Shown here piece after piece: positions 8,237 to 16,482 of a DNA stretch of 64,000 bases. The DNA comes from Clostridia bacterium. Lineage in GTDB: Bacteria; Bacillota; Clostridia; Christensenellales; QALW01. The position numbers and the translations under genes are program-made. Below the pieces are notes generated by a model, which worked only from the letters and a program-made list of their open reading frames with translations, was not told the DNA's origin and searched no databases. The stretch covers positions 23,737-87,736 of the forward strand of contig CAAGID010000037.1 of NCBI GenBank assembly GCA_900769815.1, written 5' to 3'. Position 1 is the stretch's first letter, and every line of letters starts with the position of its first letter.

Positions 8237-9187
8237 TTACTTGGATTCAACAGTAACGCCTTTTTCAGCAAAATACTTTGCAGCGCCTTTGTGGAAGGGA
8301 GCGGTCATACCCTGTGTTGCATTTTCAAGGGAAAGTTCTGCACCCTTTGCATGAGCAGTTGTTATATCGCTGATGTTATCAAAGATAGCCTTTGTGATCT
8401 TGTAAACGTCGTCTTCAGATGCTGATGCACTAACGATAAGCGTTGCTTTAACTGTAACGGTTGTTACGTCTTCGGTCTGTCCTTTATAGGTGTTTGCAGG
8501 AATCTTATATTCTGTATAGTAAGGAGAAGTTTCCATAAGCTTTTGGGAAACTGCACCGTCAATGGGAACGAGGTAAGCGTTTGTGCTTGTTGCAAGTTCC
8601 TGAATTGCGGGAGTAGGTGCGCCTGCAACGATAAATACAGCGTCAATTTTGCCATCCTTTAAAGCGTCGGCTGAATCACCGAAAGACTGGAACTGGGGAA
8701 TAATATCTGCCTCAGTAAGACCTGCAGCTTCAAGTACGTCAATAGCATTGAAGTAAACGCCGCTGCCTGCTGCGCCGATGGAAACCTTTTTGCCCTTAAG
8801 ATCCTGAACAGATTTAATGTTTGCGTCCATTGTAACAAGCTGAACGGCCTCGGCATAAAGACCGCCGATAACACGGAAAGATTCAATCTTGCCTTCCTTT
8901 TCAAAGGAACGTGAACCCGCCCAAGCGTAAGCCATAACGTCTGACTGAACTGTAGCAAGCTGATAGTTGCCTTCGTTGATGCCTAAAATGTTTGCCTTTG
9001 AGCCATCAGTGGAAACAACGTTAACGGTAATGCCTGCTGAGGTTTTAATCTGGTTGCCTAAAATGCCGCCGTAGGCATAGTATGTACCCTGTGTGCCGCC
9101 TGTGCCCATTGTCATTGTTTTGCCGCCACAAGCTGCAAGACAGAAAACTGAAGCGACAACGAGTAAAAGTGCTGTTATTTTTTTCAT
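8237..9187 (-). CDS. TAXI-family TRAP solute-binding lipoprotein
   Basis: A 316-residue extracytoplasmic substrate-binding protein. The signal peptide carries a lipobox 'LAAC' with the lipidated Cys at residue 20, so it is tethered to the outer face of the membrane. 'GTGGTQGTYYAYGGILGNQI' is the hallmark N-terminal block of TAXI proteins, and 'LKGKKVSIGAAGSGVYFNA' follows at about residues 120-140. The start at 9187 follows AGGAGG by six bases; in-frame upstream ATGs lie in or beyond the promoter region. It delivers substrate to the fused permease encoded next. The substrate cannot be told from the sequence. Confidence 0.92.
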   Translation of the reverse strand: MKKITALLLVVASVFCLAACGGKTMTMGTGGTQGTYYAYGGILGNQIKTSAGITVNVVSTDGSKANILGINEGNYQLATVQSDVMAYAWAGSRSFEKEGKIESFRVIGGLYAEAVQLVTMDANIKSVQDLKGKKVSIGAAGSGVYFNAIDVLEAAGLTEADIIPQFQSFGDSADALKDGKIDAVFIVAGAPTPAIQELATSTNAYLVPIDGAVSQKLMETSPYYTEYKIPANTYKGQTEDVTTVTVKATLIVSASASEDDVYKITKAIFDNISDITTAHAKGAELSLENATQGMTAPFHKGAAKYFAEKGVTVESK

Positions 9188-9239
9188 AATAATCCTCCTT
9201 GGATGCGAATACTGCACCATTATTTTAAATAGTATATAC

Positions 9240-9268
9240 ATTATATACAAAAATCAACTTTTTTGCAA
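9240..9268 (-). promoter_or_regulatory. Promoter of the TRAP operon
   Basis: On the minus strand TTGCAA (9268-9263), 17-bp spacer, TATAAT (9245-9240). It lies 53 bp before the binding-protein ATG. Confidence 0.75.
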
Positions 9269-9289
9269 GAAAAATTTTTAAAATAGCCT

Positions 9290-9496
9290 ATAATGGTTGT
9301 TGAGGGTGGAAACAGCCATAAAAACTGTTTTCACGCAAAATCAGTGATTTGGCTTCAAATTTTTAATTAAAAAGTTGTCAACCTACATTGCTATGATGTA
9401 GAATATCAATCAAATATATGGATATTTGATTGATTAAAAAACGTTAAAACGTTTTTTGTTGAAATGATAGTCATTTCAACGCTCAACAATAATTAT
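9290..9496. repeat. Multi-hairpin element with terminal inverted repeats
   Basis: Gene-free. ATAATGGTTGTTGAG at its left end and its near-complement CTCAACAATAATTAT at its right end (13 of 15 pair) enclose a run of hairpins. The four perfect ones are 9383-9401 (6 bp), 9405-9434 (13 bp), 9436-9457 (10 bp) and 9458-9480 (10 bp). Weaker ones lie at about 9308-9335 and 9335-9355. It sits downstream of the CDF gene and upstream of the TRAP promoter. It could be a MITE-like insertion, a structured RNA, or a terminator array. Confidence 0.55.
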
Positions 9497-9516
9497 AATC
9501 ATTCTAATGAAAAAAA

Positions 9517-10296
9517 TTAAGCTTTTTTATACCCTATAACAACTTTGTTAATGCCCAAAGAATTTAGCACTTCTTGAATCTGTGCTTTCTCGGCATCATC
9601 AGATATTTGCAAATATGCACATATGTTAAATTCATCAATGGCGATGATTTTAAGGTCAGAATGGTTAAAGTTTTTAAGGGCGTCTTCAACTTTTTCGTAG
9701 GGAATAGGGCATTTAAGCAGGAAAATACTAAAAATTTCTTTTATTTCTTTTAAGGCGGAAACGAAAATGAATATCGAAAGAATAATTGAAATCAGGGAAT
9801 CAATAAAGGTAAGATCGGTAAGTTTCATAACGACTGCACCTACTAAAACCGCTACCCAACCAAACAAGTCCTCAAGCATATGGAGATTTATTGTTTTGTG
9901 GTTATGAGTATGGCCGTGACGTGTAAAGAGCGTTGCAAAAAGGTTTACTATAAAACCCAAGATGGCAAAAATCAGCATAAGGTTTGTGTTGATTTCCCTT
10001 GGATTAAAAAAACGCAATATACCGTTATAAAATGTAAAAGCTGAACCTGCAAGCAGAACGAGGCTTGTAATAAAACCGCCTAAGAGAGAAAATCTGCCGT
10101 AACCGAGGTTATAAAACTTATCGGCAGGTTTTTTGCTTTTCTTTTCTAAAAAAACAGAGGCACCGATAGTTAATGCGTCACCTAAATCGTGAAGAGAATC
10201 GGATAATATTGCAATACTTCCCGAAAACAGACCGCCGAAAAATTCAAAAAGGGAAAATAAAAGATTCAGAGTAAAGGCTATAAAGATTTTTTTCAT
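9517..10296 (-). CDS. Cation diffusion facilitator (CDF) metal/H+ antiporter
   Basis: A 259-residue membrane protein that would export divalent metal ions (zinc, iron, manganese or similar). Six hydrophobic segments are visible. The two metal-binding TM motifs are present: 'SDSLHDLGD' in TM2 and 'HMLEDLFGW' in TM5 (the H-x-x-x-D pair). A short His-rich loop 'RHGHTHNHK' joins TM4 and TM5. The C-terminal cytoplasmic domain, about residues 195-259, is short but present. The gene is divergent from a TetR regulator and a palindrome lies between them, so metal- or stress-responsive control by that regulator is likely. The exact metal is not evident. Confidence 0.9.
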   Translation of the reverse strand: MKKIFIAFTLNLLFSLFEFFGGLFSGSIAILSDSLHDLGDALTIGASVFLEKKSKKPADKFYNLGYGRFSLLGGFITSLVLLAGSAFTFYNGILRFFNPREINTNLMLIFAILGFIVNLFATLFTRHGHTHNHKTINLHMLEDLFGWVAVLVGAVVMKLTDLTFIDSLISIILSIFIFVSALKEIKEIFSIFLLKCPIPYEKVEDALKNFNHSDLKIIAIDEFNICAYLQISDDAEKAQIQEVLNSLGINKVVIGYKKA

Positions 10297-10305
10297 AATG
10301 ACTCC

Positions 10306-10334
10306 TTGACAATATTATTCATTTGATATACAAT
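10306..10334 (+). promoter_or_regulatory. Promoter of the TetR gene
   Basis: TTGACA (10306-10311), 17-bp spacer, TACAAT (10329-10334) on the plus strand. Confidence 0.7.
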
Positions 10335-10342
10335 ATGTATGT

Positions 10343-10363
10343 TATTGAACGATATGTTCAATA
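10343..10363. promoter_or_regulatory. 21-bp palindrome, candidate TetR operator
   Basis: TATTGAAC and GTTCAATA form perfect 8-bp arms around GATAT. The site lies in the divergent region just downstream of the TetR -10 box, and upstream of the CDF gene. This is the size and symmetry expected for a TetR-family dimer. Confidence 0.6.
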
Positions 10364-10455
10364 AATAGTTTAATATAAACGTGAAAAAAAGCAACATATA
10401 AATATGCAGGAAAATTCATTACTGAACAAATTTTAAGTTTTGTACGGAGAGAAAT

Positions 10456-11010
10456 ATGGACAGAAGGCAAAGAAAAACGCGGGAAGTTATATTTAACGCG
10501 TTTTTCAAACTTATGGGTAAAAAAGCGGTTGACAAAATTACCGTAGGGGAAATAATTGAAGAAGCTGACGTAGGCAGGGCGACATTTTATGCGCATTTTG
10601 AAACCAAAGAGTTTCTTTTAAAGGAAATGTGCAAGGAGTTGTTTTGTCATATTTTTGATTCTGCCCAAAACAACAATGAACATAAGCATATATTTGATTG
10701 TGTCGCACCTGATTCTGTATTTTTGCATTTATTTCAGCATTTTAAAGGAAACGACAACAAAATTCTTGACCTTATTTCGTTAAAGGATAGCGATATATTT
10801 TTAAAGTATTTCCGCGACGAGCTTATTAAGTTTATTGAAACACAGATTGAAGTAAAGGACACTATATTGCCTAAAAGTCTTGTTAAAGAGCATATTGCAT
10901 CGTCATTTATAAGTACCATTCTTTGGTGGAAAAACGGCGGTTTAAAGGAACCGCCGGAGGAAATAAACAACTATTTTACAGTTTTAGTAAGAAACTTTTT
11001 AAAAAACTAA
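10456..11010 (+). CDS. TetR/AcrR-family transcriptional regulator
   Basis: A 184-residue DNA-binding regulator. Residues 1-55 are the TetR helix-turn-helix: 'TREVIFNAFFKLMGKKAVDKITVGEII' then 'EADVGRATFYAHFETKEFLL'. The C-terminal ligand domain (about residues 75-184) has the 'FISTILWWKNGG' feature of the TetR_C_8 group. It is divergent from the CDF exporter with a candidate operator in between, so it probably controls that gene and itself. Its stop overlaps the convergent Nudix gene by four bases. The ligand is unknown. Confidence 0.88.
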   Translation: MDRRQRKTREVIFNAFFKLMGKKAVDKITVGEIIEEADVGRATFYAHFETKEFLLKEMCKELFCHIFDSAQNNNEHKHIFDCVAPDSVFLHLFQHFKGNDNKILDLISLKDSDIFLKYFRDELIKFIETQIEVKDTILPKSLVKEHIASSFISTILWWKNGGLKEPPEEINNYFTVLVRNFLKN

Positions 11011-11471
11011 ATTTCTTTATTATTTAATATGGCTTTTGTAAGCGTATCGCCGTCATAGATAAGTTTTAGTGAGAAAAAGGGCTGGTCGGTATCTAACAGT
11101 TTAAGAAAGATTTTATCACCCTCCCATATGGGCAGGGTGTAAATTTTTTCCTTTTCGACCCACTTAAGGTCGCCTTCATCACATTCCTTTAAAGTGCCCG
11201 AAAAATCTTTACATACAAAAAGGTGCATATATTCGCCCTCCATATCCTTGGGCACAAAGGTTACAATACCTCGGTATTCCAAAGAGTTTAATATTAAGCC
11301 TGTTTCTTCATATGCTTCGCGGATAGCACATTCCTCGGGACTTTCATTTTCTAAAAACTTACCGCCGATACCGATCCATTTATCCTTGTTTATATCGTTT
11401 TGCTTTTTTACTCTGTGAAGCATAAGATATTTATTATCTTTTTCAATGTGAATTAAAGTTGTGTTTTTCAT
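11007..11471 (-). CDS. Nudix hydrolase (MutT/NudA-like)
   Basis: A 154-residue enzyme of the Nudix superfamily, hydrolysing nucleoside diphosphate-X compounds, probably an oxidised purine nucleotide. The Nudix box is complete: 'GGKFLENESPEECAIREA' followed by Y-E-E-T-G-L (G-x5-E-x7-R-E-U-x-E-E-x-G-U). The start at 11471 follows GAGGTG by six bases; an in-frame GTG at 11480 overlaps that site and was discarded. It is divergent from glgA and overlaps the 3' end of the TetR gene by four bases. The exact substrate cannot be deduced. Confidence 0.88.
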   Translation of the reverse strand: MKNTTLIHIEKDNKYLMLHRVKKQNDINKDKWIGIGGKFLENESPEECAIREAYEETGLILNSLEYRGIVTFVPKDMEGEYMHLFVCKDFSGTLKECDEGDLKWVEKEKIYTLPIWEGDKIFLKLLDTDQPFFSLKLIYDGDTLTKAILNNKEI

Positions 11472-11527
11472 AAATTGCACCTCGCGTTTATTTTATCATA
11501 GGTTATCTAAAAATTCAATTCTTTATA

Positions 11528-11556
11528 TTGAAAAATCAGAACAAATATGTTATAAT
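11528..11556 (+). promoter_or_regulatory. Promoter of the glgA operon
   Basis: TTGAAA (11528-11533), 17-bp spacer, TATAAT (11551-11556). AGGTGAT then precedes the glgA ATG. Confidence 0.8.
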
Positions 11557-11583
11557 ATCAAAAAAGCAAAGCAGGTGATTACT

Positions 11584-13026
11584 ATGGCAAAAAAGAAAAT
11601 TTTATTTGTTACGTCGGAGGCTGTTCCTTTTATTAAAACGGGCGGTCTTGCTGACGTTGCGGGCACGCTGCCTGAATATTTTAACAAAAACAAGTATGAC
11701 GTAAGGGTGATTCTGCCTAAATACGCTTGTATTAAGGAGCAGTTTAAAGATAAGCTTATTTATAAATTCAATAAAATGGTGCGTCTTGCATGGCGAAGCC
11801 AATACGCTGGGATATTTGAATATAAGCATAATAACGTTACTTTTTATTTTGTTGATAATGAATTTTACTTTAATTCTCCTACGCCTTACGGGGAAGCAAG
11901 AGGGGATATTGAAAAGTTTGCCTTTTTTTGTCGCGCAGTACTTGAGTGTATGCCTGAAATCGGCTTTAAGCCTGATATAATACATTGTCACGATTGGCAA
12001 GCGTCAATGATACCGGTATATCTTTTTGATGAGTTTAAGGAGTCTGATTTTTATAAAGACACAAAAACTGTGTTTACCATACATAATTTAAAATTTCAGG
12101 GTGTTTACAGCAAGGATATTGTTGAGGACGTTTTAGGCATTTCAAACACATATTTTGATAAAGGTATTATTGAAGCTTACGGCGACTGTAACTTATTAAA
12201 GGGCGGACTTACTTATGCAGATAAAATAACAACGGTAAGTAAAAGCTATGCTGAAGAAATTAAGACTCCATTTTACGGCGAGGGACTTGATTCACTTATC
12301 CGTTACCGCGAAAAAGACCTTATTGGCATTGTAAACGGTATTGATTATAAGACCTTTGACCCTTTAAGTGACCACTATATTAACTCTTTTTATTCCTGGC
12401 GTGATACTGAGAATAAAAAGGGAAATAGACTTGCTCTTTTAAATGAAATGGGGCTAAAGGCAACGGATGATACCTTAGTTTTAGGCGTTGTTTCACGCCT
12501 TACCGGACAAAAGGGCTTTGATCTTGTTGACTGTATTTTAGATGAACTTTTAAATGACGATATCTGTTTAATAGTTCTTGGTACAGGGGAAGACAGATAT
12601 GAAGAAATGTTTAAGTATTTTGAAAATAAGTACCCTGACAAATTAAAGGTAAATCTTTGCTATAATGAAGAATTATCTCATAAAATATATGCAGGGTGCG
12701 ATGCCTTTTTAATGCCGTCGCTTTTTGAGCCTTGCGGTCTTTCGCAGCTTATGAGTCTTCGTTACGGCACTGTGCCTATAGTTCGTGAAACGGGCGGTTT
12801 AAGAGATACGGTAATACCTTATAACAAGGAAAAATCAACGGGTTTTTCCTTTAGCAACTATAACGCTCACGATATGCTTTACACTATCCGCTATGCTGAA
12901 GAAATTTTCAAAAATAAAAAGGAATGGAACAGAATAGTAAAACGTGCAATGAAAGCAGATTTTTCATGGAAGGCTTCAGCAAAAGAATATGAATCACTTT
13001 ATAATTCCTTTGAGGATAAAGAATGA
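11584..13026 (+). CDS. glgA: Glycogen synthase (GT5)
   Basis: A 480-residue cytoplasmic enzyme adding glucose from ADP-glucose to the non-reducing end of an alpha-1,4-glucan. The N-terminal 'KTGGLADVAGTLP' is the ADP-glucose-binding signature of GT5. The C-terminal half has 'GVVSRLTGQKGFDLV' and 'PSLFEPCGLSQLMSLRYGTVPIV' type blocks with the catalytic E-x7-E. Length is normal. The start at 11584 follows AGGTGAT; the longer open frame from 11461 crosses the promoter. glgB, glgC and glgD are 49 kb away at the other end of the window. The next gene overlaps by four bases (ATGA). Confidence 0.95.
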   Translation: MAKKKILFVTSEAVPFIKTGGLADVAGTLPEYFNKNKYDVRVILPKYACIKEQFKDKLIYKFNKMVRLAWRSQYAGIFEYKHNNVTFYFVDNEFYFNSPTPYGEARGDIEKFAFFCRAVLECMPEIGFKPDIIHCHDWQASMIPVYLFDEFKESDFYKDTKTVFTIHNLKFQGVYSKDIVEDVLGISNTYFDKGIIEAYGDCNLLKGGLTYADKITTVSKSYAEEIKTPFYGEGLDSLIRYREKDLIGIVNGIDYKTFDPLSDHYINSFYSWRDTENKKGNRLALLNEMGLKATDDTLVLGVVSRLTGQKGFDLVDCILDELLNDDICLIVLGTGEDRYEEMFKYFENKYPDKLKVNLCYNEELSHKIYAGCDAFLMPSLFEPCGLSQLMSLRYGTVPIVRETGGLRDTVIPYNKEKSTGFSFSNYNAHDMLYTIRYAEEIFKNKKEWNRIVKRAMKADFSWKASAKEYESLYNSFEDKE

Positions 13027-14471
13027 AAAAGCTTGCACTTGTCCTTGTATTGCTTTTGATTTTTGTCGGTTGCGGTAATAGAGAGAACATACCTTCGAAA
13101 GTAACTGAATATCATTTTAATGCGAAAAATGACGCTTTATTTCCATTTTACTGTATTGATGAAAATGATATTTTGTGGCGGGTGGAAAATAAAGGTGCCT
13201 TTTCAACGGAGTGCAAGGTTTTAGAAAACGGCTTTATAAAATATCTGAGAAACGATGACGTTATCTTTTTTACTATGGACCATTATGATAAAAACGGAGT
13301 AAATTTTGGCAAATTTGTAAGTAAAAATCAAACAGGTAAAGTTGAAAGCATCTTTGAAAAGGTACGTATCGATTCTATTCAGGTTACAAAAGAAGGAAAT
13401 CTTTTGTTTATTGATGAGGGAAACAACCTTTATTTCAGACGTGACGGCATAATAACCCGCATTGAGGGCGACGTAGCCGAGGCTCAGTTTGTAGGGGAGG
13501 ATACCTTCTTATTCAGGCTTAATAAAGGTTTAATCGAAGAAAAGGAAACGGTTTATCCCATATATTCGGCAACGGCAGATTACAGAAACTTTATTATGAA
13601 CGGCGTTGATATAATTGAAGCTGATGCTGAAAACGGTAAGGCGTATATTATAAAAAACAAACGCATCGTGCAAAAGCGAGCCTCGGCTAAGGAGGTTGCC
13701 GATTGCTTTGTTTATAGTGATGGCGAGGTGCTTTTTGATATTCCCTCGGTGCTTATTTCTCAGTTTTCTGAAAAGAAGCATATGTTTTTAATATGCGTAA
13801 ATGAATCTGCTTCAACCTTAAAATACGACCTCTACCGTGTTGATGGGGCAGAACCTATTAAAAAGGGCGAAAACGTTATTTCGGGTAGATATATTTCTTC
13901 TGACAGAAGCGTTTTTGCTTACGAATTTCAGACGGCAGAAGATATAAAAACGGCTATTATTGATCGCACCGATACTGTACGTAATTATTCTTTAGGCGAA
14001 AACTGTTCCCTTGAAAGCATATATTACGTTGAGCCTTATACGTACCTTCACAAAAACGGGGAGCTTCTTATCTTAGAAGAAAACGGTATAGGCGCGCTGA
14101 TTGATGACGGTATAGATAAAATCAGAGTAATAGGTAACGGACTTGTTTGCTTTAAGGAAAATAAAAAGCCATATAGTATTTCAGTATGCACGGGTACGAA
14201 AGTAACCAATAAAGCAAGTGAGATTACAAATGATAACGTATTATATAAAGATGGTCTTCTTTATTACTATACGGGCGAAGGCTATGATTTGAACGCTGCT
14301 GATATATCGGGTAAATCAACAGCTCTTATAAGTAACGTAACAGATAAGTTTATCAGTAAAAACGGAACCGTTGCTGTAATCAAAAGAGATACCAATGTTT
14401 TATACATAACAAATGGCGAGAACACAGTTGATACTGGACTTAAAATAAAAAGCTTTATTGGGGAGGAATGA
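13023..14471 (+). CDS. Unknown lipoprotein, possibly beta-propeller-like
   Basis: A 482-residue protein with a signal peptide and lipobox ('IFVGC', Cys at about residue 17), so membrane-anchored and extracytoplasmic. The rest is rich in beta-strand-like stretches with repeated '[F/Y]xxxDGxxL' and 'N-G-x-x-x-Y' patterns that resemble propeller blades, but I cannot name a family. It is translationally coupled to glgA (ATGA overlap) and is followed four bases later by the NfeD gene, so it lies between glycogen and membrane-domain genes in one transcript. Function unknown. Confidence 0.75.
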   Translation: MKKLALVLVLLLIFVGCGNRENIPSKVTEYHFNAKNDALFPFYCIDENDILWRVENKGAFSTECKVLENGFIKYLRNDDVIFFTMDHYDKNGVNFGKFVSKNQTGKVESIFEKVRIDSIQVTKEGNLLFIDEGNNLYFRRDGIITRIEGDVAEAQFVGEDTFLFRLNKGLIEEKETVYPIYSATADYRNFIMNGVDIIEADAENGKAYIIKNKRIVQKRASAKEVADCFVYSDGEVLFDIPSVLISQFSEKKHMFLICVNESASTLKYDLYRVDGAEPIKKGENVISGRYISSDRSVFAYEFQTAEDIKTAIIDRTDTVRNYSLGENCSLESIYYVEPYTYLHKNGELLILEENGIGALIDDGIDKIRVIGNGLVCFKENKKPYSISVCTGTKVTNKASEITNDNVLYKDGLLYYYTGEGYDLNAADISGKSTALISNVTDKFISKNGTVAVIKRDTNVLYITNGENTVDTGLKIKSFIGEE

Positions 14472-14474
14472 AAA

Positions 14475-14942
14475 ATGGAAATTCTTGCAATATGTGCTGT
14501 CATAATAGGCACGGCACTTCTTGTGCTTGAATGTTTTATACCCGGCATAGGAGTTGCCGGTATTACAGGCGGTTTTTTAAGCATATTAGGAATATTATTA
14601 CTTATACCTTACGTTGGCTGGTACGTAATTTTTATAATTATGGCAATAATAATTATAGTGCTTTTAAGTATTTATTGCTTTGCCAAGTCAGCCCATAAGG
14701 GCAAGAATCCTTTGGTGCTTTCACAAAAGACCGATAAGGAATCAGGCTTTTCTGCAAATGATGATAATGCTTTCTTGTTAAATAAGGAGGGAGAGACATT
14801 AACACAGCTTCGTCCCTCAGGTATCGCACTTATTGATTCAAAGCGTGTTGACGTTGTAACTGACGGCGAGTTTCTTGATGTAGGTACAAAAATTGTTGTT
14901 ACCGATATTCAGGGACGCCGAATAATAGTTAAAAAAATTTAA
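14475..14942 (+). CDS. NfeD-like membrane protein
   Basis: A 155-residue protein with two to three N-terminal hydrophobic segments (about residues 3-70) and a C-terminal OB-fold domain of NfeD type (about residues 95-155, 'LRPSGIALIDSKRVDVVTDGEFLDVGTKIVV'). NfeD proteins pair with flotillins, and the floA gene follows by 14 bp. This matches the yqeZ-yqfA-yqfB arrangement of Bacillus but lacks the protease-domain NfeD. It probably helps organise membrane microdomains or membrane fluidity. Confidence 0.9.
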   Translation: MEILAICAVIIGTALLVLECFIPGIGVAGITGGFLSILGILLLIPYVGWYVIFIIMAIIIIVLLSIYCFAKSAHKGKNPLVLSQKTDKESGFSANDDNAFLLNKEGETLTQLRPSGIALIDSKRVDVVTDGEFLDVGTKIVVTDIQGRRIIVKKI

Positions 14943-14956
14943 GGAGGTAACAAAAA

Positions 14957-15973
14957 ATGTTACAAGTAATTTCACAAATATCAGCACCTGATATTATTAT
15001 GATTCCCGTAATCGCAATTTTAATTGTTGCAATCATTCTTCTTATCATATTCTTACGAATTTTCCCCATCGGTCTTTGGATGACAGCCCTGTTTTCGGGC
15101 GTAAAAGTAGGAATTTTCCAGCTTGCAACCATGCGTTTCAGACGTGTTAATCCACAGAGAATCGTTTATCCTATGATTCAGGCAACAAAGGCAGGATTAG
15201 ACCTTGATATGAGCAAATTAGAAGCACATCTTCTTGCGAAAGGTAACGTTGAAAAAGTTGTAAACGCTTTAATTGCAGCACAGAGAGCAGATATTCCTCT
15301 TAATTTTGAGCGTGCCGCTGCTATTGACCTTGCCGGCCGTGACGTTTTAACTGCAGTACAGATGTCAGTTAATCCTAAAGTTATTGAAACACCTATTATT
15401 GCAGCCATTGCAAAGGACGGTATTGAACTTCGTGCAAAAGCAAGAGTTACGGTTAGAGCGAATATCGACCGTTTGGTAGGCGGTGCAGGCGAAGAAACTA
15501 TTATTGCCCGTGTAGGCGAGGGTATCGTTACTACTGCAGGTAGTGCTGAAAGCCATAAGGCAGTTCTTGAAAATCCCGATTTAATTTCACGCACAGTTCT
15601 TGATAAGGGACTTGATGCAGGTACTGCATTTGAAATTCTTTCCATTGATATTGCTGACGTTGACGTTGGCAGAAATATCGGTGCACAGCTTCAGATGGAC
15701 CAGGCAGAAGCAGATAAAAAGATTGCTCAGGCTAAAGCTGAAGAACGCCGTGCAATGGCAGTTGCCCGTGAACAGGAAATGAAAGCTCAGGTACAGGAAA
15801 TGCGTGCAAAGGTTGTTGAAGCCGAAGCAGAAGTTCCCAAAGCAATGGCAGAAGCTTTAAAAGGCGGTAATTTAGGCGTTATGGATTATTATAAGATGGA
15901 GAATATGCTTGCTGACACAAAGATGCGTTCATCAATTGCTGACCCCAACGTAAGCAAGCCTAAGACGGAATAA
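14957..15973 (+). CDS. floA: Flotillin-like protein FloA
   Basis: A 338-residue membrane-microdomain scaffold. An N-terminal hydrophobic segment (about residues 10-40) is followed by the SPFH/PHB domain and a C-terminal coiled coil rich in Ala/Glu (residues 245-310). It is close to Bacillus YqfA over its length, e.g. 'RRVNPQRIVYPMIQATKAG' and 'DLAGRDVLTAVQMSVNPKVI' -like blocks. AGGAGG precedes the ATG. It is coupled to NfeD upstream and to a small membrane protein downstream (TAATG overlap). Confidence 0.95.
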   Translation: MLQVISQISAPDIIMIPVIAILIVAIILLIIFLRIFPIGLWMTALFSGVKVGIFQLATMRFRRVNPQRIVYPMIQATKAGLDLDMSKLEAHLLAKGNVEKVVNALIAAQRADIPLNFERAAAIDLAGRDVLTAVQMSVNPKVIETPIIAAIAKDGIELRAKARVTVRANIDRLVGGAGEETIIARVGEGIVTTAGSAESHKAVLENPDLISRTVLDKGLDAGTAFEILSIDIADVDVGRNIGAQLQMDQAEADKKIAQAKAEERRAMAVAREQEMKAQVQEMRAKVVEAEAEVPKAMAEALKGGNLGVMDYYKMENMLADTKMRSSIADPNVSKPKTE

Positions 15974-16431
15974 TGGAAGTTTTAATTTTCATTGCGGCAA
16001 TAATATTTATTATCGCAAAAAATGCTGCTAAGGTTAAACAACAGTCTCAGCAGAATGAGCCTGAAGAGACTGAACCAAGAAACCCCATAGATTTTGAAGA
16101 AATTCAAAGAAAACTTGTGGGAGAATTTTTTGGCGAAAAACAAAAAGAGCAAGGCAGGGATTATCAAGGTGTAAATCGCCCTAAAACCGAGGGCTACAGG
16201 GAAGAAATACCTCTTACCAAAAACTCAATAAAGTATGAAAGTGAAGAAGGCAGAGAAAGCAACGAGGGCAAGTGTATTGAGCCAAATGCAAATCACTGTG
16301 CCGTTGAACATTTTGATGACACTGTTTATGCTTCGGAAATCGGAATCGAAAATAGCGATTTTACCCGTGAGGATTTAGTAAAAGGCATTATTATGGCGGA
16401 AATTATTTCAAAGCCAAAAAGTATGCAATAG
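15973..16431 (+). CDS. Small single-pass membrane protein of the floA operon
   Basis: A 152-residue protein with one N-terminal membrane segment (residues 2-15) and a long, acidic, mostly disordered cytoplasmic or surface tail. The C-terminus ends with a hydrophobic 'TREDLVKGIIMAEII' helix that could be an interaction motif. Its start overlaps the floA stop, so it is translationally coupled. I recognise no family. Co-expression suggests a flotillin partner, which is inference. Confidence 0.7.
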   Translation: MEVLIFIAAIIFIIAKNAAKVKQQSQQNEPEETEPRNPIDFEEIQRKLVGEFFGEKQKEQGRDYQGVNRPKTEGYREEIPLTKNSIKYESEEGRESNEGKCIEPNANHCAVEHFDDTVYASEIGIENSDFTREDLVKGIIMAEIISKPKSMQ

Positions 16432-16435
16432 CAGA

Positions 16436-16466
16436 AAAGAGGATGGTCGTTAAAACCATCCTCTTT
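16436..16466. terminator. Bidirectional terminator between floA operon and upp
   Basis: A 12-bp perfect stem (16436-16447 with 16455-16466, 7-nt loop) with A/T-rich flanks on both sides, between convergent genes. Confidence 0.85.
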
Positions 16467-16482
16467 ATGTTTTATGTGTAAC

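Noticed and set aside
9245..9485. TnpA-type or IS200/605 element behind the 9.3-kb hairpins
   Set aside because: No transposase frame and no target-site duplication visible; kept as an unexplained structured element only.
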